Shown: positions 13,601-28,600, counted from the first letter of the stretch. The stretch is DNA of 64,000 nt from Gymnothorax reevesii (GCA_029721435.1 CM056588.1:37031430-37095429), one strand, 5' to 3'. Translations and numbers: made by a program. The notes: generated by a model not told the origin, from the letters alone.

Positions 13601-16600
13601 CCCTTTGTAATTAGTCTGATCCAGCTCACCTGTTCCCTGCATAGCATGTGACTTCCCTATTTAGAGGGAATTTAGAGTCCTCACCTCGTCAGCACGTTGA
13701 TCAATATTTCTTTGTGCAGAGCTTTTCGTATGCCATTGAGTATCGTTTTCCTTCGACTGTTTCATCCAACCAGGATTCTTGCCATTGCCCATTTTGTATT
13801 GTTTTTGTCTTTCTGGATTTCAACCCATTTTTGTATGACTATGATTCCTGTGTTTGGATGCCCTGTGTATGACCCACTGCGTTGTTAATTGACTACAACT
13901 TTTTTCCTGCCGTCTATGTACCGTTGCTCCTCTGTTTGACAGGTACTGAGCCCAGCCTGTCTAGTCGACTCTGTTTTTGGATTTTGTTTTGTGGCTTGGC
14001 AATTCTTGTGCTTTTTGGCACTGACCCAGAACTCATTAAAGGCATACGTTTTTTGGATTTCCCTCTCTTGCGTGTGGTTCCTGAACGCACCGTCACACTC
14101 CGGGCTCTAATCTCTTGACGCAGCGCAGGGTGGTGCAGCCCACGCAGAGGTAATTTCATCCGGTGCAGCCCGCGCAGTGATAATTTCGTGCGCAGCAACT
14201 TTGGCAATTTGGTAGACGGACATGCGTCGCGATGGGTGTGGCGGCGTAGTAGGGGGAGGTGTCATATATTCATGACACAGTGACAAGTTCGTGGATAAAG
14301 GCTCTGCCGAAAGTGCGCAGAGAGCTCGCCAGCTCCAACCTGGTTTACTTTCTGTGCAGTGGTAATTTGGCTGACCAGCGCACAGTGCGCACACGTCACC
14401 GAAACCTCACAGGCAGGTTTCCATAATGTCAGGCGCATTTCAATGCAATAAACCATTACAGCAACTACTATTTAATGTAACTATCTGAATCAGGACATAT
14501 AGTATCTATATCGATTGTCCTGATGTCAGATCAAAGGCGGTTGGCATACGTAATGGAAACTCGACCTGGCTTAATCAATGCAGCTGAATCTGTGATGCAG
14601 ACTAACGACTTCACATCTTTCTCAGCCAACCACAAACTGCCTCGGTATCAGGTAGTGTGTATTTATAGGGCTGAGTGCAATAAACAGTTATGTCCAGATG
14701 TCATACATTGGACATAACCGTTTATTGCAGTCAGCCCTCAATATATAGTGCTTGCATTCTATGCTCAGTAAAGCCACTTGCACACTGGACACGAAAGAAA
14801 TTTTTTGGACGACTAATTACATTCAAAGTCAATGCAAAGACACGAATACACGCGTGTATTCGCGTCTTTGCATTGACTTTGAATGTAATCTGTCGTGCAA
14901 AAAATTAGTTTCGCGTCCAGTGTGTAAATGGCTTAATACTATTATTGTCACTTAGGTTTTATCATTTTTAGTGGGGGAAAGGAATACAGTCTGATTGCTA
15001 TGATCTCGTACTGAGTTAAGATCAGATATTGAAAATAAATGCGTAACGTATCTTGCATTGTTGTCCATGCATGTTAATCCCAAAATTTTAAGCAGCAGCA
15101 GGAACACGCTATCCATTGTTTCTCTTCCCAATGATGCAGGCAGAAGAAATAAATGAGCAACCGTTGTATTTCATTCCAACTTCATAAGTTTGAATGATCT
15201 GATGTCGTCTCATTATTGAAATTCCATTCAAGTTCACTAATGGTAATAATTCGCAAATGCCCTAGCTAGCCAACTAACTCATATTTGTAATGCTTAATAT
15301 AGACGTAAGCGGTGTAGTAAACATGCCTGAAGCAGCAGATATAGGACAGAGGCTTCTTTATTCCAACACGCTAAAGGTGAGGAGAGGAACTCATTTGATT
15401 GGCAAAGATTTGACTCGGCTGTGTTAAACCCACTCACACCTTCTCTCCGCCCTCTTTGCCACTTGCCCCGGCAGGAGGAACAGAGGCGGGACAGAGGAGT
15501 ACTTGTGCCGGGCACGAAATTACAAAATATGCCTGGATACATCCCGTTGGTGTGGCGCTCCCCCCAATTCATTGCACCAGCGCTTGGTCAACGAATTTAA
15601 AGCCCTTCATGTAAACACCAAAATGCCAATGCTTCATCTGACCAAAATGTTTGGTCTCATCTGCCTAAAGCACCTTCTTCCAGTCATAATTTAAATGACT
15701 TACTGCAAATTACAAGTGCTGGCTTCAGGGTCAGGGGGTCAGCAAAGGCCTTCGTCTTACGACCCGTCTAAAGGGCCTGCGGTTATGGAGATGGCCTTTG
15801 ATGGAACTTTTTGAGAACTGGCAACTCAAAAGTTCCCACAAGGCCTGAAATTCTTTTATAATGATTCTTGGGGACTTTTTTCTTTTTTTTTGCCTTCTCT
15901 CACCATCCTCCTCCCAAACCTGAAGGGCAAAATGAGTTTGCATGTACCGGAAAGGTCTGCAACTGTTTCATTCTTTTTACATTTTTGAACAATTGTCCTA
16001 ACAGATATACTCAATTTTTTGTGGATCCTCTTACAGTCTTTTCCAGACTTAGGAAGGTTTATGACTATCTGTCTCCATTAAACTGCAAGTTCTTTTGTTC
16101 TTTTTTCATGAAGCTGGATGATGACGCAATTCTGCATGTGTTTTATCTCATTTTTATACTGCAGTGAAACAGAAAGACATGTAATAACACAGAACACTTC
16201 CTTAAATCTGGACTTAATGAGTTGAATTTCATATTCCAGGTTGAAAATTGGTAGATTTTTGAGAATTTTATGGCTCCCATAAATTGTGAAAATTTAAGTT
16301 AGAGGAAATGGACTTACAATAAAATGAATAAATAGTTTGGCTGGTTTCATTACGGCATTTTTCATTTTCATTTTCTCACACAATGACATTTTGAATTTGT
16401 CATACTGCTATTCATTTTTTTTTCTCCTTGTATTTTCGGTGCATTTCCAGTCAGGATTACCGATAATCCTGGAGCCCACGGTATACTCAAGTAGATCCAA
16501 AGAAACTTTTTTTTTAACTGGGTTTGCCATTTAAACATAGAAGTCCACTGATCTTGACACAAGTCCACAGATGTACTATGGTCATGTCATCCATCTACAT

Positions 16601-19600
16601 ACAGTACATAACTTTTAAAAAAGAATTTTGTGGAAAAAACAACTGAAAAGTTCAGTTGTCTCTTGTATGCACACCAAAATTCTACTGGTGTTTCACATCT
16701 ACCAAGTAAGGTTTTATGTAAAACGCAAAATTTAGGGTTACTAAACAACTGTGTTGTAGGCTGAATAGTGTCTTACACACTTCTTTGATTAAACGAGAAA
16801 TGAACGAGTCCCAGAACACTTAAAATAGGCCTAATGTTTCTACAGACTGAGCTGCTACCCTTAACAGATACGACACATGTGCTTGGGGTCAGATCCAATA
16901 AACATTCGGTCAATTCAAAATGGCTTCAGCAATAATCTGTTATTGGTGGCATAAAGAATAAAATATGATTAAAATATTTCACTACATGTTCATTAGCCAG
17001 ACAGACAAGAGTTTTTAAAAATTCTTCTGATTTTCACAATACAGATGTAGGCCATTTTTAAGATAAAAACACATTTAAAATTGAGTTAAGGTTATTTGAC
17101 AATAAACAAACAACAACAAACTTAAACCTACCGAATAATATGTAAAACCACGCATACACTTTCAAAGGGATAATAACCAGCATAGAATATATGCATGTCA
17201 GTATATTTGTTTCAGGATGTGTGTGCATGTGCCAGAATGCATAAGAGTAATTTCGATAAAAAACAGACAGAAATAGGAGAGTGATAGCCTGCATGAGGTC
17301 ATAATGATCTCCATTTTCAATCTCTTACAGAAACCCTAACCGCCCTCAGCAGTAATCACTGAGGCTTGTTTCATTATACCAGCAGGTTAGTTTCCTTCAT
17401 TAGCACAGCCGCTGGAAACCCTAATCTAAAGCGCACCGACCTCATTTTCTCCAGGCCAGAGTCCCAGCAGCCTCCTAAACCGAACAGCAGGTCCAAACAA
17501 GGATGTGGGCGGGCTCACCACTGCAGTGAGCTCTGTGAAGCCAGCCTGCTGCCACACATACACAATGTGACATTCACCGAGAAAAGCAGAGGCAGTTTCA
17601 ATTCCCATGGCGGTACACTGACAGATGGCCTTCACCTGCTGTGCAGTAACTACATTGCATCTGTCCTACACTTGTATTACAGGTAAACCTTTTGGAACCA
17701 GTCTGGAATTAACATTTCAAGAGCTTAGTTTTTAAGTTTGCCATTTCAATGCTTATGATATTTATGCAGTAAAGTGATGTGAAATTAATCTAATATAGGC
17801 TGCCAAGCAAGTTCAGAAAGAGTGATTAGGATAGCTAACTGTAAATTAGTAGGGAAGATCTTGCTAATAATATCAAGCAGATGTCAAGGTATCATGAGAT
17901 CAAAGCAACGCCATTCTATCACTCAAAAAATTTCTTATCTACCGTAGCTCACAGCTAATTTTTCTTTCATCTTACTTTGCCAGATGCCATCACACAAAGT
18001 TCAAAAGGTAAAACGTTCAAGTGGCACCAAATGCAAAATAGAACTAGAATGGCACTCCACAGAGCTCTGCCAGCACCACCGTTTATGACCTTTTCTGCAA
18101 TGTTGACCTTGAACTTTGACCTTGACCAGTGAAAAACAAACCTTGCCTCTAAGTTTCATCAAAATCAGTTCACAATTTTCTCCATCATCCTGATAATGGA
18201 CAGCCATACAAACCAGGCCAAAAATGTAACCACTGTCCTAATTTTTTCACTGAATGACAAATGGCTGTTTTTTCCTTTTAAAAACAAAAAAAAAAACGAA
18301 ATGAGCATAGGCACAAGTAAAGATCGGGAATCATACACACATCCAATTAATTAGGTACTTTGCCAAACAGAATATTAAATGAAAAGCGGAAGCCCTGATG
18401 CTGATTAAAAGTGTGTCAGGAGCATAACATCTCATCCAGTACTTTATTATTCCCCTTTACCCCATTAACGCGATATGGAAAATTTTGCCGCACATGGATG
18501 CGTCAGCATATTCCTGGGCGTTTGTATTACAGTATAGCAGGCTCTCGCAGTCAGTACTAAAAGCGTTAGACTGCAGATGAGGACTGTGCCTCCACCGCTA
18601 TTATTACCATGTACATCGGCCAGAGAGACAGGGCATGAAGCCCAGCTAACGCCTCCGCATTCTCAGACCGCTGAGCTCAGCATCATCTCCTCTCTAACTG
18701 CATGATCTCTCCTTCAGGCTGTCTAAAAATAAGACAAGCAAATCCAATACTAAATAAAAAAAATCCCAGGGGAGGATTTACCGAGGAAAAGGCAGATGAT
18801 AGAAAACAAAAATCACTAACCGAACTGCACCCAGCTGAAAATAAAAGCTTGTTTACAGTTGATTCACAGGGTTTAACCTGACCAGAGAAAGGCAGTCAGA
18901 TGGAAAAGGTTTATGAAAAAACATTTGACAATTCATGAGTAATAGAGTGAGAAAATTAAAAAGCTTGTTACACTGTTCAACACAAGCAGAAGCTCAGTGG
19001 GTTATTTTTTGGGGGAGGAATTCCTTCTTACTCATTTAGCTTTTGTTTGGAAGGTGTCTGCATTCGAACACCTGTGAAAGTGCAAATAATGTCACTGATT
19101 AATGGGTCTTACACACACACACGCGCGCGCGCGCGCAAACACACACACACACAGTGCTGCGGCTACATGGACTGATATACAGCGACTACCAACAGTGGAG
19201 CACATTTTTCATTCTGCATCAAACAGAGAAGCACAGGCTGTCGCACCATATCGGGATTCCTCCAAAGATTTCGCCCACAGCCACCGGGGATTTCACGCTC
19301 CCCAAAGTTTGAGAATTTTTCCAACAGAGAGTTAGCACCAACTCCATCCATCCATTTTCTATACCCGCTTATTCCTCACTAGGGTCGCGGGGCGAGCTGG
19401 AGCCTATCCCAGCTGACTACGGGCAAAGGCAGGGACCCACCCTGAACAGCTTTCCAATCTATCGCAGGGCGCACACACCATTCACACACCATTCACTCTC
19501 ACACTCATACCTATGGGCAATTTAGTGTCTCCAATTAGCCGGATATGCACGTCTTTGGACTGTGGGAGGAAACCGGAGTACCCGGAGTAAACCCACACGA

Positions 19601-22600
19601 ACACACACATGCAAACTACACACAGAAAGGCCCCAGGCCGGATTCGAACCCACAACCTTATTGCTGTGAGGCAGCAATGCTAACCACTGTAGCACCAACT
19701 CATTTAATTCATTAACTTATTGATTTATTTATTTTTTCCATTTATTTTATCTTCCATATTCAAGCTCATTCTTGCCTCTACTTCATACTCCAAGCCGTTC
19801 TGAAAGCATCGTAAAATCATGCAACATAAATTACATGCAACTAAATAAAATATTTTCCCAATTACTTAGAGACATCAACCCCTTATTTGGAATTGGCATT
19901 CTGAATCCCAGTCCCACCTAAACAATCGAACAAGCTCGGTGAGAGAAGAATTGAGCATGACCAGGGCGGTGTTCATTATGGGATGCAGATGAGGAAAATG
20001 AACACAAATCTCAGGTCCTGGAGCACAGCAGATTTCAGACACGCCGTTTGACACACAAAGGAAATGTTAACCAAAGAAGAGGACAATACATTCGCTCCCG
20101 TATCTGCGGAGTGCAGACCGAGCCTCGGTTTCCCGTGACAGTTAGCTTAAATAAAGCACAAACCAACAGATTCACCCGATTCCTTTGTTCTTTCCCCACC
20201 GTTCGGTCTCCATAATTGAACCTCTTGAAATCGTTCACGGAGAGAGAAGCCTTTTTCGTATACGGGTCACACGAGGACGCACGAGACACAAAAGGAGCCT
20301 CTGTGTAGCCGTTATTCACGTTCTTTTTATAACCAGCAGAAATGCTTGAAGGTAGTCGGCCTCCCTGTAAACATGATAAAATGACTCATCTTTCCCGTTT
20401 TCTTTTTACACGCCAGCCTGTTAGGTCTTTTATAAAAGACAATCTAGTGATCAAAATATTGTCGAGAGAGAGTCGCAAAGGGAAAACTTTCATCATGCCA
20501 TCAACTCATCAGGTGTCAAACGCACAAACACGGAAAAGGCTCTTTTAGAACTTGTTTTTTTCAGGCTCTTTTAGAATTCAAATGCCAGTCAGAGACCTCT
20601 GATCTCTGATATTTTAGATTGTGTGTCCACTCTCTGCCCAGCATTCACTTGCTAATTATGTTACCCAATGACCAGTAGCGTATTGAAGAAAACTTGAGAG
20701 GACTGGTATCACCCTCTGACTCCTGAGTTCCCAGCTAAGAGGGCCCCTAATGTTCCACAGGTGGCGAGTACAGGAATGTAGTGGTAAATAATATGGTGGT
20801 TAACTGTGCTATTGCAGTAGGCTCCCGTGTTACGTATCCGAGTAGAGTTGAACTCCATTCAACGGAATGTGCAACCTCAACTAACAAGTGCTGGTGCATA
20901 AACCATCTCTACAATAGCGTTAAACTTAAGCCATGTGGCAACCAGGCATACTCAGCACAAATTATGTTGCGTATACAACCATTTTCACTTCAGGACTCAA
21001 CCTAGAGACTGGAGCTAGGCATGTTTGAAAAATACTACAATTATAAGCGAGTACTATACTAATACAATAAATTAAAGGCGAGTAGACGCCTTTTTGTATT
21101 GCGAAACAATACATGCTTGTTTGCCCTCCACCATACCCCCAGGCTGAAGCTCTCAGGTATGTGTCTCACCTGTGTGTCTGCATTCAGCACCTTGATCCTT
21201 TGCGTGGAGATAAACAGATCCACCTCCGTCAGTATCTGAGAATCACCCTCTGGGCTCTGTCAGGAAATAAATAAGGCCAGTGATGGATGAGCAGACAAAT
21301 TCTCAAAGTTCCACTAAACACATAATAGGACTTCAATACAACCCCAAACCAAGGCACCGGAGTTAACTATGGTACTGCACACAAACCAATACACACATGC
21401 AGTATATCAATGAAAATACTCACTTGCATGTTAACAGTATTGCAATATTGGGGTTGTCACACAGGGAGGTAATGATGACAAACAAAAGATATTTGAATCA
21501 GTAATTGCAATAAGATCGCTAGAGTCAGAAGTGTTTTTACAAAGATGCATGTTTTTAATTTATCCAACTTCTGTCAACATCACGCTTCTTTTTTTTTTTT
21601 TTTTTTGGTAATTTGCCACTCTGAACAAACTTTATAATTAAACAAGAATCGTACAAAATATGAAACAACTGAAATAAACTTAAAAAAACATGTATGCACA
21701 CAGATGAAGGTGCACAATGACTGGGAGGAACAACAAGCGGAATACCCACAATGCATCAGGACCCAAACAAGCAGGACTGCTGCACTGACTGTAACACGAC
21801 CAGTGCTTTGACTGAGTGTGGTTAACAAATAATCACAATACATGTGACCACACTAAGCCCTCTCATCCAGTGGATAAATCAACCTCAATCTACATTGCCC
21901 GCGACACGACTAAACCCCGCCCCTAACGAGATCACAAGGTTGTGACTATGGAAACAGCGAAGGCTCATTCCAATCGCTTCGGTCTCACAACTTCCTTTCC
22001 TACACCTGCGCCAGACAACGATCACAAAGGTCCGACGTTATGACTGGGATTATAATCAATTAAATGAGTCAGGATAAATTAGAGGAGGCTTCCAGAGGAA
22101 AAATGTCCTCATTTCCTTGGCCATGAACATGACCTGTCGATTAATGACCTGTTAATCTACCGCACCCCATATGCTACGCCTCCAACTGTTGCAACCAATG
22201 ATACTTGCAACTGACAACCAGGAAGTTCCATTTCCAGGGTTCCTAAACCTTTTCCAAAGTCAAATTCAAGCACTTTTCAAGGTGAAATTTCAAGCTTTTT
22301 CTCACAACTGTGGTAAATTACGTATTTATCCAACTCCTCAGTCAGGTAGTGATTCATTATAAAAGTAATGCAGTTACCATTACAATTTCAAGCAGATTCA
22401 AGCACTTAATTCAAAATCCAACTCTTTCCAAGCCGTGAAAACACCACGTTAGAATTAAAGCATTTTCAAGTATTTCCAGCGCCCAAAGGAACCCTGAATT
22501 CTTCCTATTAACATTTCTTCACCTCCCCCCCAATCAGCAATTAATTTCTTTTTTTACATCATCTCAGCTCAGCTCTCAGATAGGTGGAGCTAACAGCAGG

Positions 22601-25600
22601 AGGAGGAAGAAGGGCTGTGACAGAGAAGCGACTGAAGGAAGCCCCACAATGGAACACGAGGAAGCATGAGGGCGGAGTGAAGGAAGTCATTTCCATCCTC
22701 ATTTACACACCAACTTCTTCTTGACTTTGGAAGATTCCTGAGCCCTCTGGACAGCGGAGTGGACAGAAACAGGGTCATCAGACTCAGCAGCGGTGAAAAA
22801 AACAACAGAAATAATACGGAAAACAAGACAGAGAAGCAGAAAATAAAGAGAGCACACAGAGAGCAGCGACACTTGTGATTGGCTGACCTGAAATGTAGCA
22901 GGCAAAGCACAAAACCAAAACAGCAATTAGTGCATGAGAATTGCTCTTTTCTGATGAAAAAAAAAAAACATGCAAATATGTATTGATTCCCTCAGAAAAA
23001 AAAAGGTTCATAGACTGACTGAAATGCATGAGCATCTCCACGGAGACCATTAATAAGACAAAGCTGCCATTAAGAGTCCAGCTCCGTGGGCTGAATACGT
23101 ACACAAGCAAAACATTCCTAAATAGGGCAGATATCTGCGTCTTTACAGCTAGACAAAATGGCTGGCCTGCATTCATCAACCCACACAAGACCTGACTCAA
23201 AACTCAACTCGTTTGGAGAAAATGGACAGAAAGGAACAGAATAAAGTGCTCCCTTGAAGTCTCTTTATTAGCTGAAGGGCAGTGCTTTGGAACAGATAAG
23301 GTTATACAGCATTTACTCCATTAAGCATTACCCTCAGCAGAAATGCTTCAGCTGCAAGTCCCTCAAGGTTAGTTGCGATTCTTCCGTTTTATTGCTTAGG
23401 GAAGAAAGTATTCGACAAGAAGCCTATTTATTTACACCAGGGCCCATTATATGTTCCAGTGAGAGCATTTGATGAAGCCCATTCCTCCTGGAGCTCTGAC
23501 AAGGGAGATCTAAGCCATCTGAGCCACCTCACCCAAGTTCACCCAAACTGACACAAGAGCCAGGAATCATTCAAGTAAGTGTCAGCTCCAACCAAACCCC
23601 CCCCTCCCTTAGAGGAAAGGGAGCCAAATTAGCAGGTGAGTGGTTGAAAGGTTTTCAATTTCTCCCAAGGTTTGTACGAAAGCTGACTTGTGGGGTAAAA
23701 TGGCCTTTAGTGCATCTTTTGGCGAGGCCCTATTGTAGCGCAGCACAGAGGGCACTACCCTGAGAATTCTCATACAATAAATGTTCACGCGACACTGATG
23801 AAAGCAAACGATTTCACAATACTCAAAACAGATGTTCGCACACAAATAATACAGAAATAACAAATGCATGCTTGCAGCTTACATTCTCTTTTTTAAAATT
23901 TTGTACTATATTATTTACAAATACATTTGTAAACATTTCATATTTAAAAAAAATACATTGTCAGGCCAAAAAAAGGTCACACACTATAACATTCTGTTGG
24001 ACCATGTTTAGCTTTGAGAACAGTGCGTATAATCGCCGTGGCATTATTTTGACAACCCTATGCAATGTTATATTTATTTCTGAGCGCAGTTGCATTAATT
24101 TTTTGCCGAGATCTTGTATGTATGATGGGAGAGTCAAACTACTCAGTAAAGCCTTTTCCTGAACATTCTAAAGACTTTCAAATGATTAAGGTCAGGACTC
24201 TGCAGTGGGCAATTCATGGATGACAATTATTCCTCATGCTTGCTGAATCACTCTTTCATTATTTTTGCCCGATGAATTTTGGCATCGTCATCCTGGAATA
24301 TGCCTGTGCCAACAGCAATTAAAATTTCATTGGTGGGATAGTCTGCAGACTTAATTTCATTGCTGTATAATGTTCCTGAGCCTAGACCTGACCAAATGAC
24401 CAACTGAAGCAACCCCAGATCATAACACTGCCTCCAGAGGTGTGTACAACAGGCCCCATCCATCACGGGTGCAGCGTTTCATGGGCCTCCTTTCTACTCT
24501 AGATAGGACTATAGCTCTGGAGTAAGGTAAAGGTGGACTCAGACCACATGACCTCGTTCCATTGCTCAACAGTTCAGTCCTTATGCCCCCTGACGCATTA
24601 AAGTCATTTTCTTTCCCCTACAGCCTCACTAATAAGAGGATTTCTAGAGGCCATGCAGCTGTTTAGTCCCAATCCTGCAAGTTTCTGTTGTATTGTGTCT
24701 GTTCAAATGCAACCGTTTTCACAGTTAAACACAGCCATGAGTTCCACAGTCAATTTTTTATTAAACAAGTATTTGCCACTAACGTGTCTTTGTCCCCCGC
24801 CACAAGGCTATCAGTGTGAAAATGCACAATGTCTCGGTGTGACCTTGAGAGTGACGCGAAGGTCACCGAAATCGACTGGCGCCGGGGTATCACCCTAATA
24901 CATGTTGACACGAAATTTGAAGGAAATCCGTCAATTCGTTCTTGAGGTATCTCGCTGACAAGGATTCGGGACGTACGGACGTACGGACGGTCGTGATTAC
25001 TATGTCCCGCCGCTTCGCGCGTTCCGCGCGCGGGGGACAAAAAAAAAAAAAAACATGCATTTTCAAGATCTCTTGTCACGATCATATATGATTTTTTCCA
25101 ACTCATTTCTTATGCAAAGTTGATGGGTCACCACTATCTTTCCAGGTTTTAATAATGTGCTGGACAGTTCTCAACCCAGTTCCAGTAACTGCAGTAAGCG
25201 CCTTAGATGCTAGATGCAGGCCAATAATTTGTGTCTCTGTAAACACCTTTCAGTGTTACAGTAACATCCTTTCCGTGACCATGAGAAACATGTTCTAACA
25301 TGGTTGTTCAAGAGATGAGAAGCTACTCACTGCATCTGTCAGGGTTAAAAGAATTTTTACCAGCAGAGACATATTGATCATTGCAAAAATGATTCAATCA
25401 TAGGCTCAGAAGTATTCGCTTATTTAAATCTAAACGACAACTTTTTTTGGGCAGGCAGTGCATAAACCCAGTTCTCAGTAAATCCCTTGGCTTAAGAGGG
25501 GCCAGTATCCTTGATAACTGACTCGGAGCGGGAATCCCTGTGTAAGAACAGGTTGAAAGCCCCCTGGTTTAGAGGATGTGTCTGTTATCCAAGGCTGAGT

Positions 25601-28600
25601 GTGGTTATTCTGGCCTTTGTACAGATCGACTCGGTAGGAGCATCTCATGAGGCTTTTCTGCACCAAAGCTAAACATCACAGACGATAACTCCTGGAAATA
25701 AAATCTCATACTTATTCTATCCACTCATCCACCTGTCCGTTACCTACTCTGCCATTTCATGGTCTCTGGATGTGGGGGGGGGACACTAGGGACTGGATGC
25801 TATCCCAGCATACACTGGGTGAGAGGCGGGACCACACCCTAGACAGTAACTCAATCCATCGCGAGGAATTACACATACCATTCAGTCACGCACTCCCATC
25901 TAAGGGCAAAGTAGAGTCTCCACAAAGCCTGGCGTACATGTCTTTGAGCTTTGGGAGGGCATCTGGGTACCGGGAGTAAAACCCATAAGAACACAGCAAG
26001 AACATACAGAATGCACAGAAAGACCCCAGGCTAAATTCGAACCCACAACCTTCTCACTGAGAGGCAACAGTGCTACCCACGGTACAGACCGATACTTCCA
26101 TCATCACTCAGAGTAAAATGACAGAGAGAGAGCAAGAGAGGTTGAGTCCTTTCACAGCACACACCAAACAACCATTAACAGCTTCCCTGTCAAGACACGA
26201 AGCCTTGATTTGCGTGAGAGAGCCTGGATTTTTCCGTAGCATTAAATGCCAGATTTCCTCCCCCAAATGCAAGAGGCAGTCAGACGCGCTCGGCCCAGAC
26301 AAACTTTAAAAGGACTGGGAGCAGAAACCTGCATAAATGCTGCATCCAGTTAAGCTGGAGATGAAAAATAAATGAAAAAAGCATCAAAAAGATACAACAT
26401 GCCTTCAAAAGACTCCATTTCTCCTGAATATTAAACTGTACGCAAAAGTGTCAGAGACTGCAATTAATCTGGATGGGCTCACAAGGTCCTGGCTGCGGGG
26501 GCTTGTAAAAACAGAGACTGCGAACTCCCTCTCTTTCGTGTGATGCAATATCAGTTCAATATAAGACACAGAATCTGCCTTTTATCGCCCAATCAGAGGG
26601 GGAAGCATCTCTTTCCATTCTGAAGACTCGACAGTAAAATAAACTGAAGGCACACTCCCAGGTTATGATACCACTATTTTATAAATACAAAAAAATGATT
26701 TATTGCATTAGGTTTGTTCCGGAAATAACGCCATTGTACTGCCTGCCACAGGGGGGATGTTATAGGTTCCTACTGAATTAATCAGCCAGGAAATACTCAG
26801 GGAACCTAAATCAGTCATGTCATGCCAGCCATTTCCCTTAACCCTTTCATGCCCACAGACTATTTCAGCACAGCACAACCAGCCAGATTTCAGAGATCCT
26901 GAGCAACTAGCTGCATTCCCAGTGGGCTACCTGCCATTTTCTCCCTTGGTGGTAACACAATAAAGTGCAATTCTCTTAAAGAGGCAGGTCTGTCCAATTT
27001 TCCTCGCCCTGCATTTAATTCGGTTGGTGGGGAGGAATCCCAACAAGTGTTGAAGGAAAAAAAAAAGTGGCAGTCAAGTGTTGCCATGGTTACTGCCTCC
27101 AGGGCTTACAAGGTTGTAAGAAATGGGGGCAGATTGCTTTCTGGTGAGACAGAGTGCAGGACGCCAGCCAATCTTGTGGGAACGGCAGCAGAGCAGGATT
27201 TAGCAGACCGCTGTCACATTAGAGCCTGCTGTGAGGGCCAAGCTTGCGCTCGCTGAAGGTATCAGCCAGGGACAGTTTTAAAAACTGCCCGAAATTACGA
27301 CGGCTGTTCACAGCATCAAAAAAATAAAAATAAAAAAAGCACCTCCCCCAAGGAATGACCAACTGTCCAACAAGCAGACATAAGCACACTTTCCTATCGA
27401 TTACAAGGAGTCTGCACACCTTTCTGAGCCCCAGCAGATGCAACAGGAAGAGCACGTTCTTACAAGTAAAGAGAGACGCCCATGCCACGATGATGAACTC
27501 ATGACATTTATCCAAAAAATAACTATTTAGGAAAAAGCAGATGTGATTGAATTTGGCCAGCAGCTCGCTGATTGGTGATACGTATGGCACACAGTTGGCT
27601 GGGTTAGTATTGTTTGTTGCTCAAGCTTCTCCTACTGGTCACCCGGACCCGAGTCGGCTGTTCCCTGCAAAAGACTGTGTCCCAGCAACCTCTGCCCTTA
27701 TTCTCTGCAGGCTTGCACTATGACCGCAGTGGTTAGAAGCGGTGGCTGACAGGCGCATGTTTCGGAAGAAGGGAACCTCTCTGCTTGTTCATGGCTAAAA
27801 CAGAACATTTCAGGCTCGGATGGAAGGGCGCAAATAACTTTTTTTTTTCAATCTTATTCTTTAAGGATTTTTCCACTACTTTATCAATAACATGACCCTA
27901 TAGAGACAAAGGAAGAATGGAGATTGAGAGAGAGGGAGCGACATGTGACAAAGGTCATGTGACAAAAGGCACTGGTGGCACAGCTAATGATGAGGGAGCT
28001 GATATTCCTCAACAGGCTGTGCCAGCGATACAACAAAGAAATGTAAGGAAAAAAAAAAAAAAGAGAAGAAAAAGCTACCTGGAACAGTGGAATGACTGCC
28101 TGAGTAGGGCACAGGAGTGTATTTACTTATAAATACACATTCCACCAATTAGCTAGCATAAATGTGCATTCCGTCAATCACATCGCTCCCAACAGGCATG
28201 TTAAATGAATCATCTGTACATCACACCTGCCAATATAAAACGCTAACAATTCAACTGAGGAGTTTATAGCTCGTCACTTAGAAACAAATGTGGGGGGAAA
28301 AAAATTGCTCATTATACAGTAAAACAACCATTAATTCATGAACTTTATTGTAGCAGATTGCAGCATCTTTAAATGTTAATGCCTTTGAATGCGCAGTAAA
28401 AGTAGAGTGATTTGAAAGCGACATGGAGGCCATAAAGGAAGGAATCAAACTGCCATCGGCAAGCGCGATACAATATCTCAAATAAGCGCAATTCCCCCGG
28501 ACCTCTGTAAACGCATTCTGTCACATTCTGAGAATGGATCTCCAGGAGGCAATAAAGCCAGCCAACATGTAGATAAACTGAAGATAAATAATGACATAAA

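Larger units (their letters stand above)
11775..21169 (-). other. apba2 intron 6, 9.4 kb
   Basis: Carries the minisatellite, Tc1 remnant, solo LTR, two palindromes, Tc1 fragment and SINE listed separately. 16700-18040 and 19740-21150 hold no repeat or exon that I can classify. Confidence 0.6.

Noticed and set aside
22784..23200. 138-codon minus-strand ORF near the microexon
   Set aside because: Phenylalanine/serine-rich translation of T-rich intron; it does not join in frame to apba2 and has no homologue I recognise.
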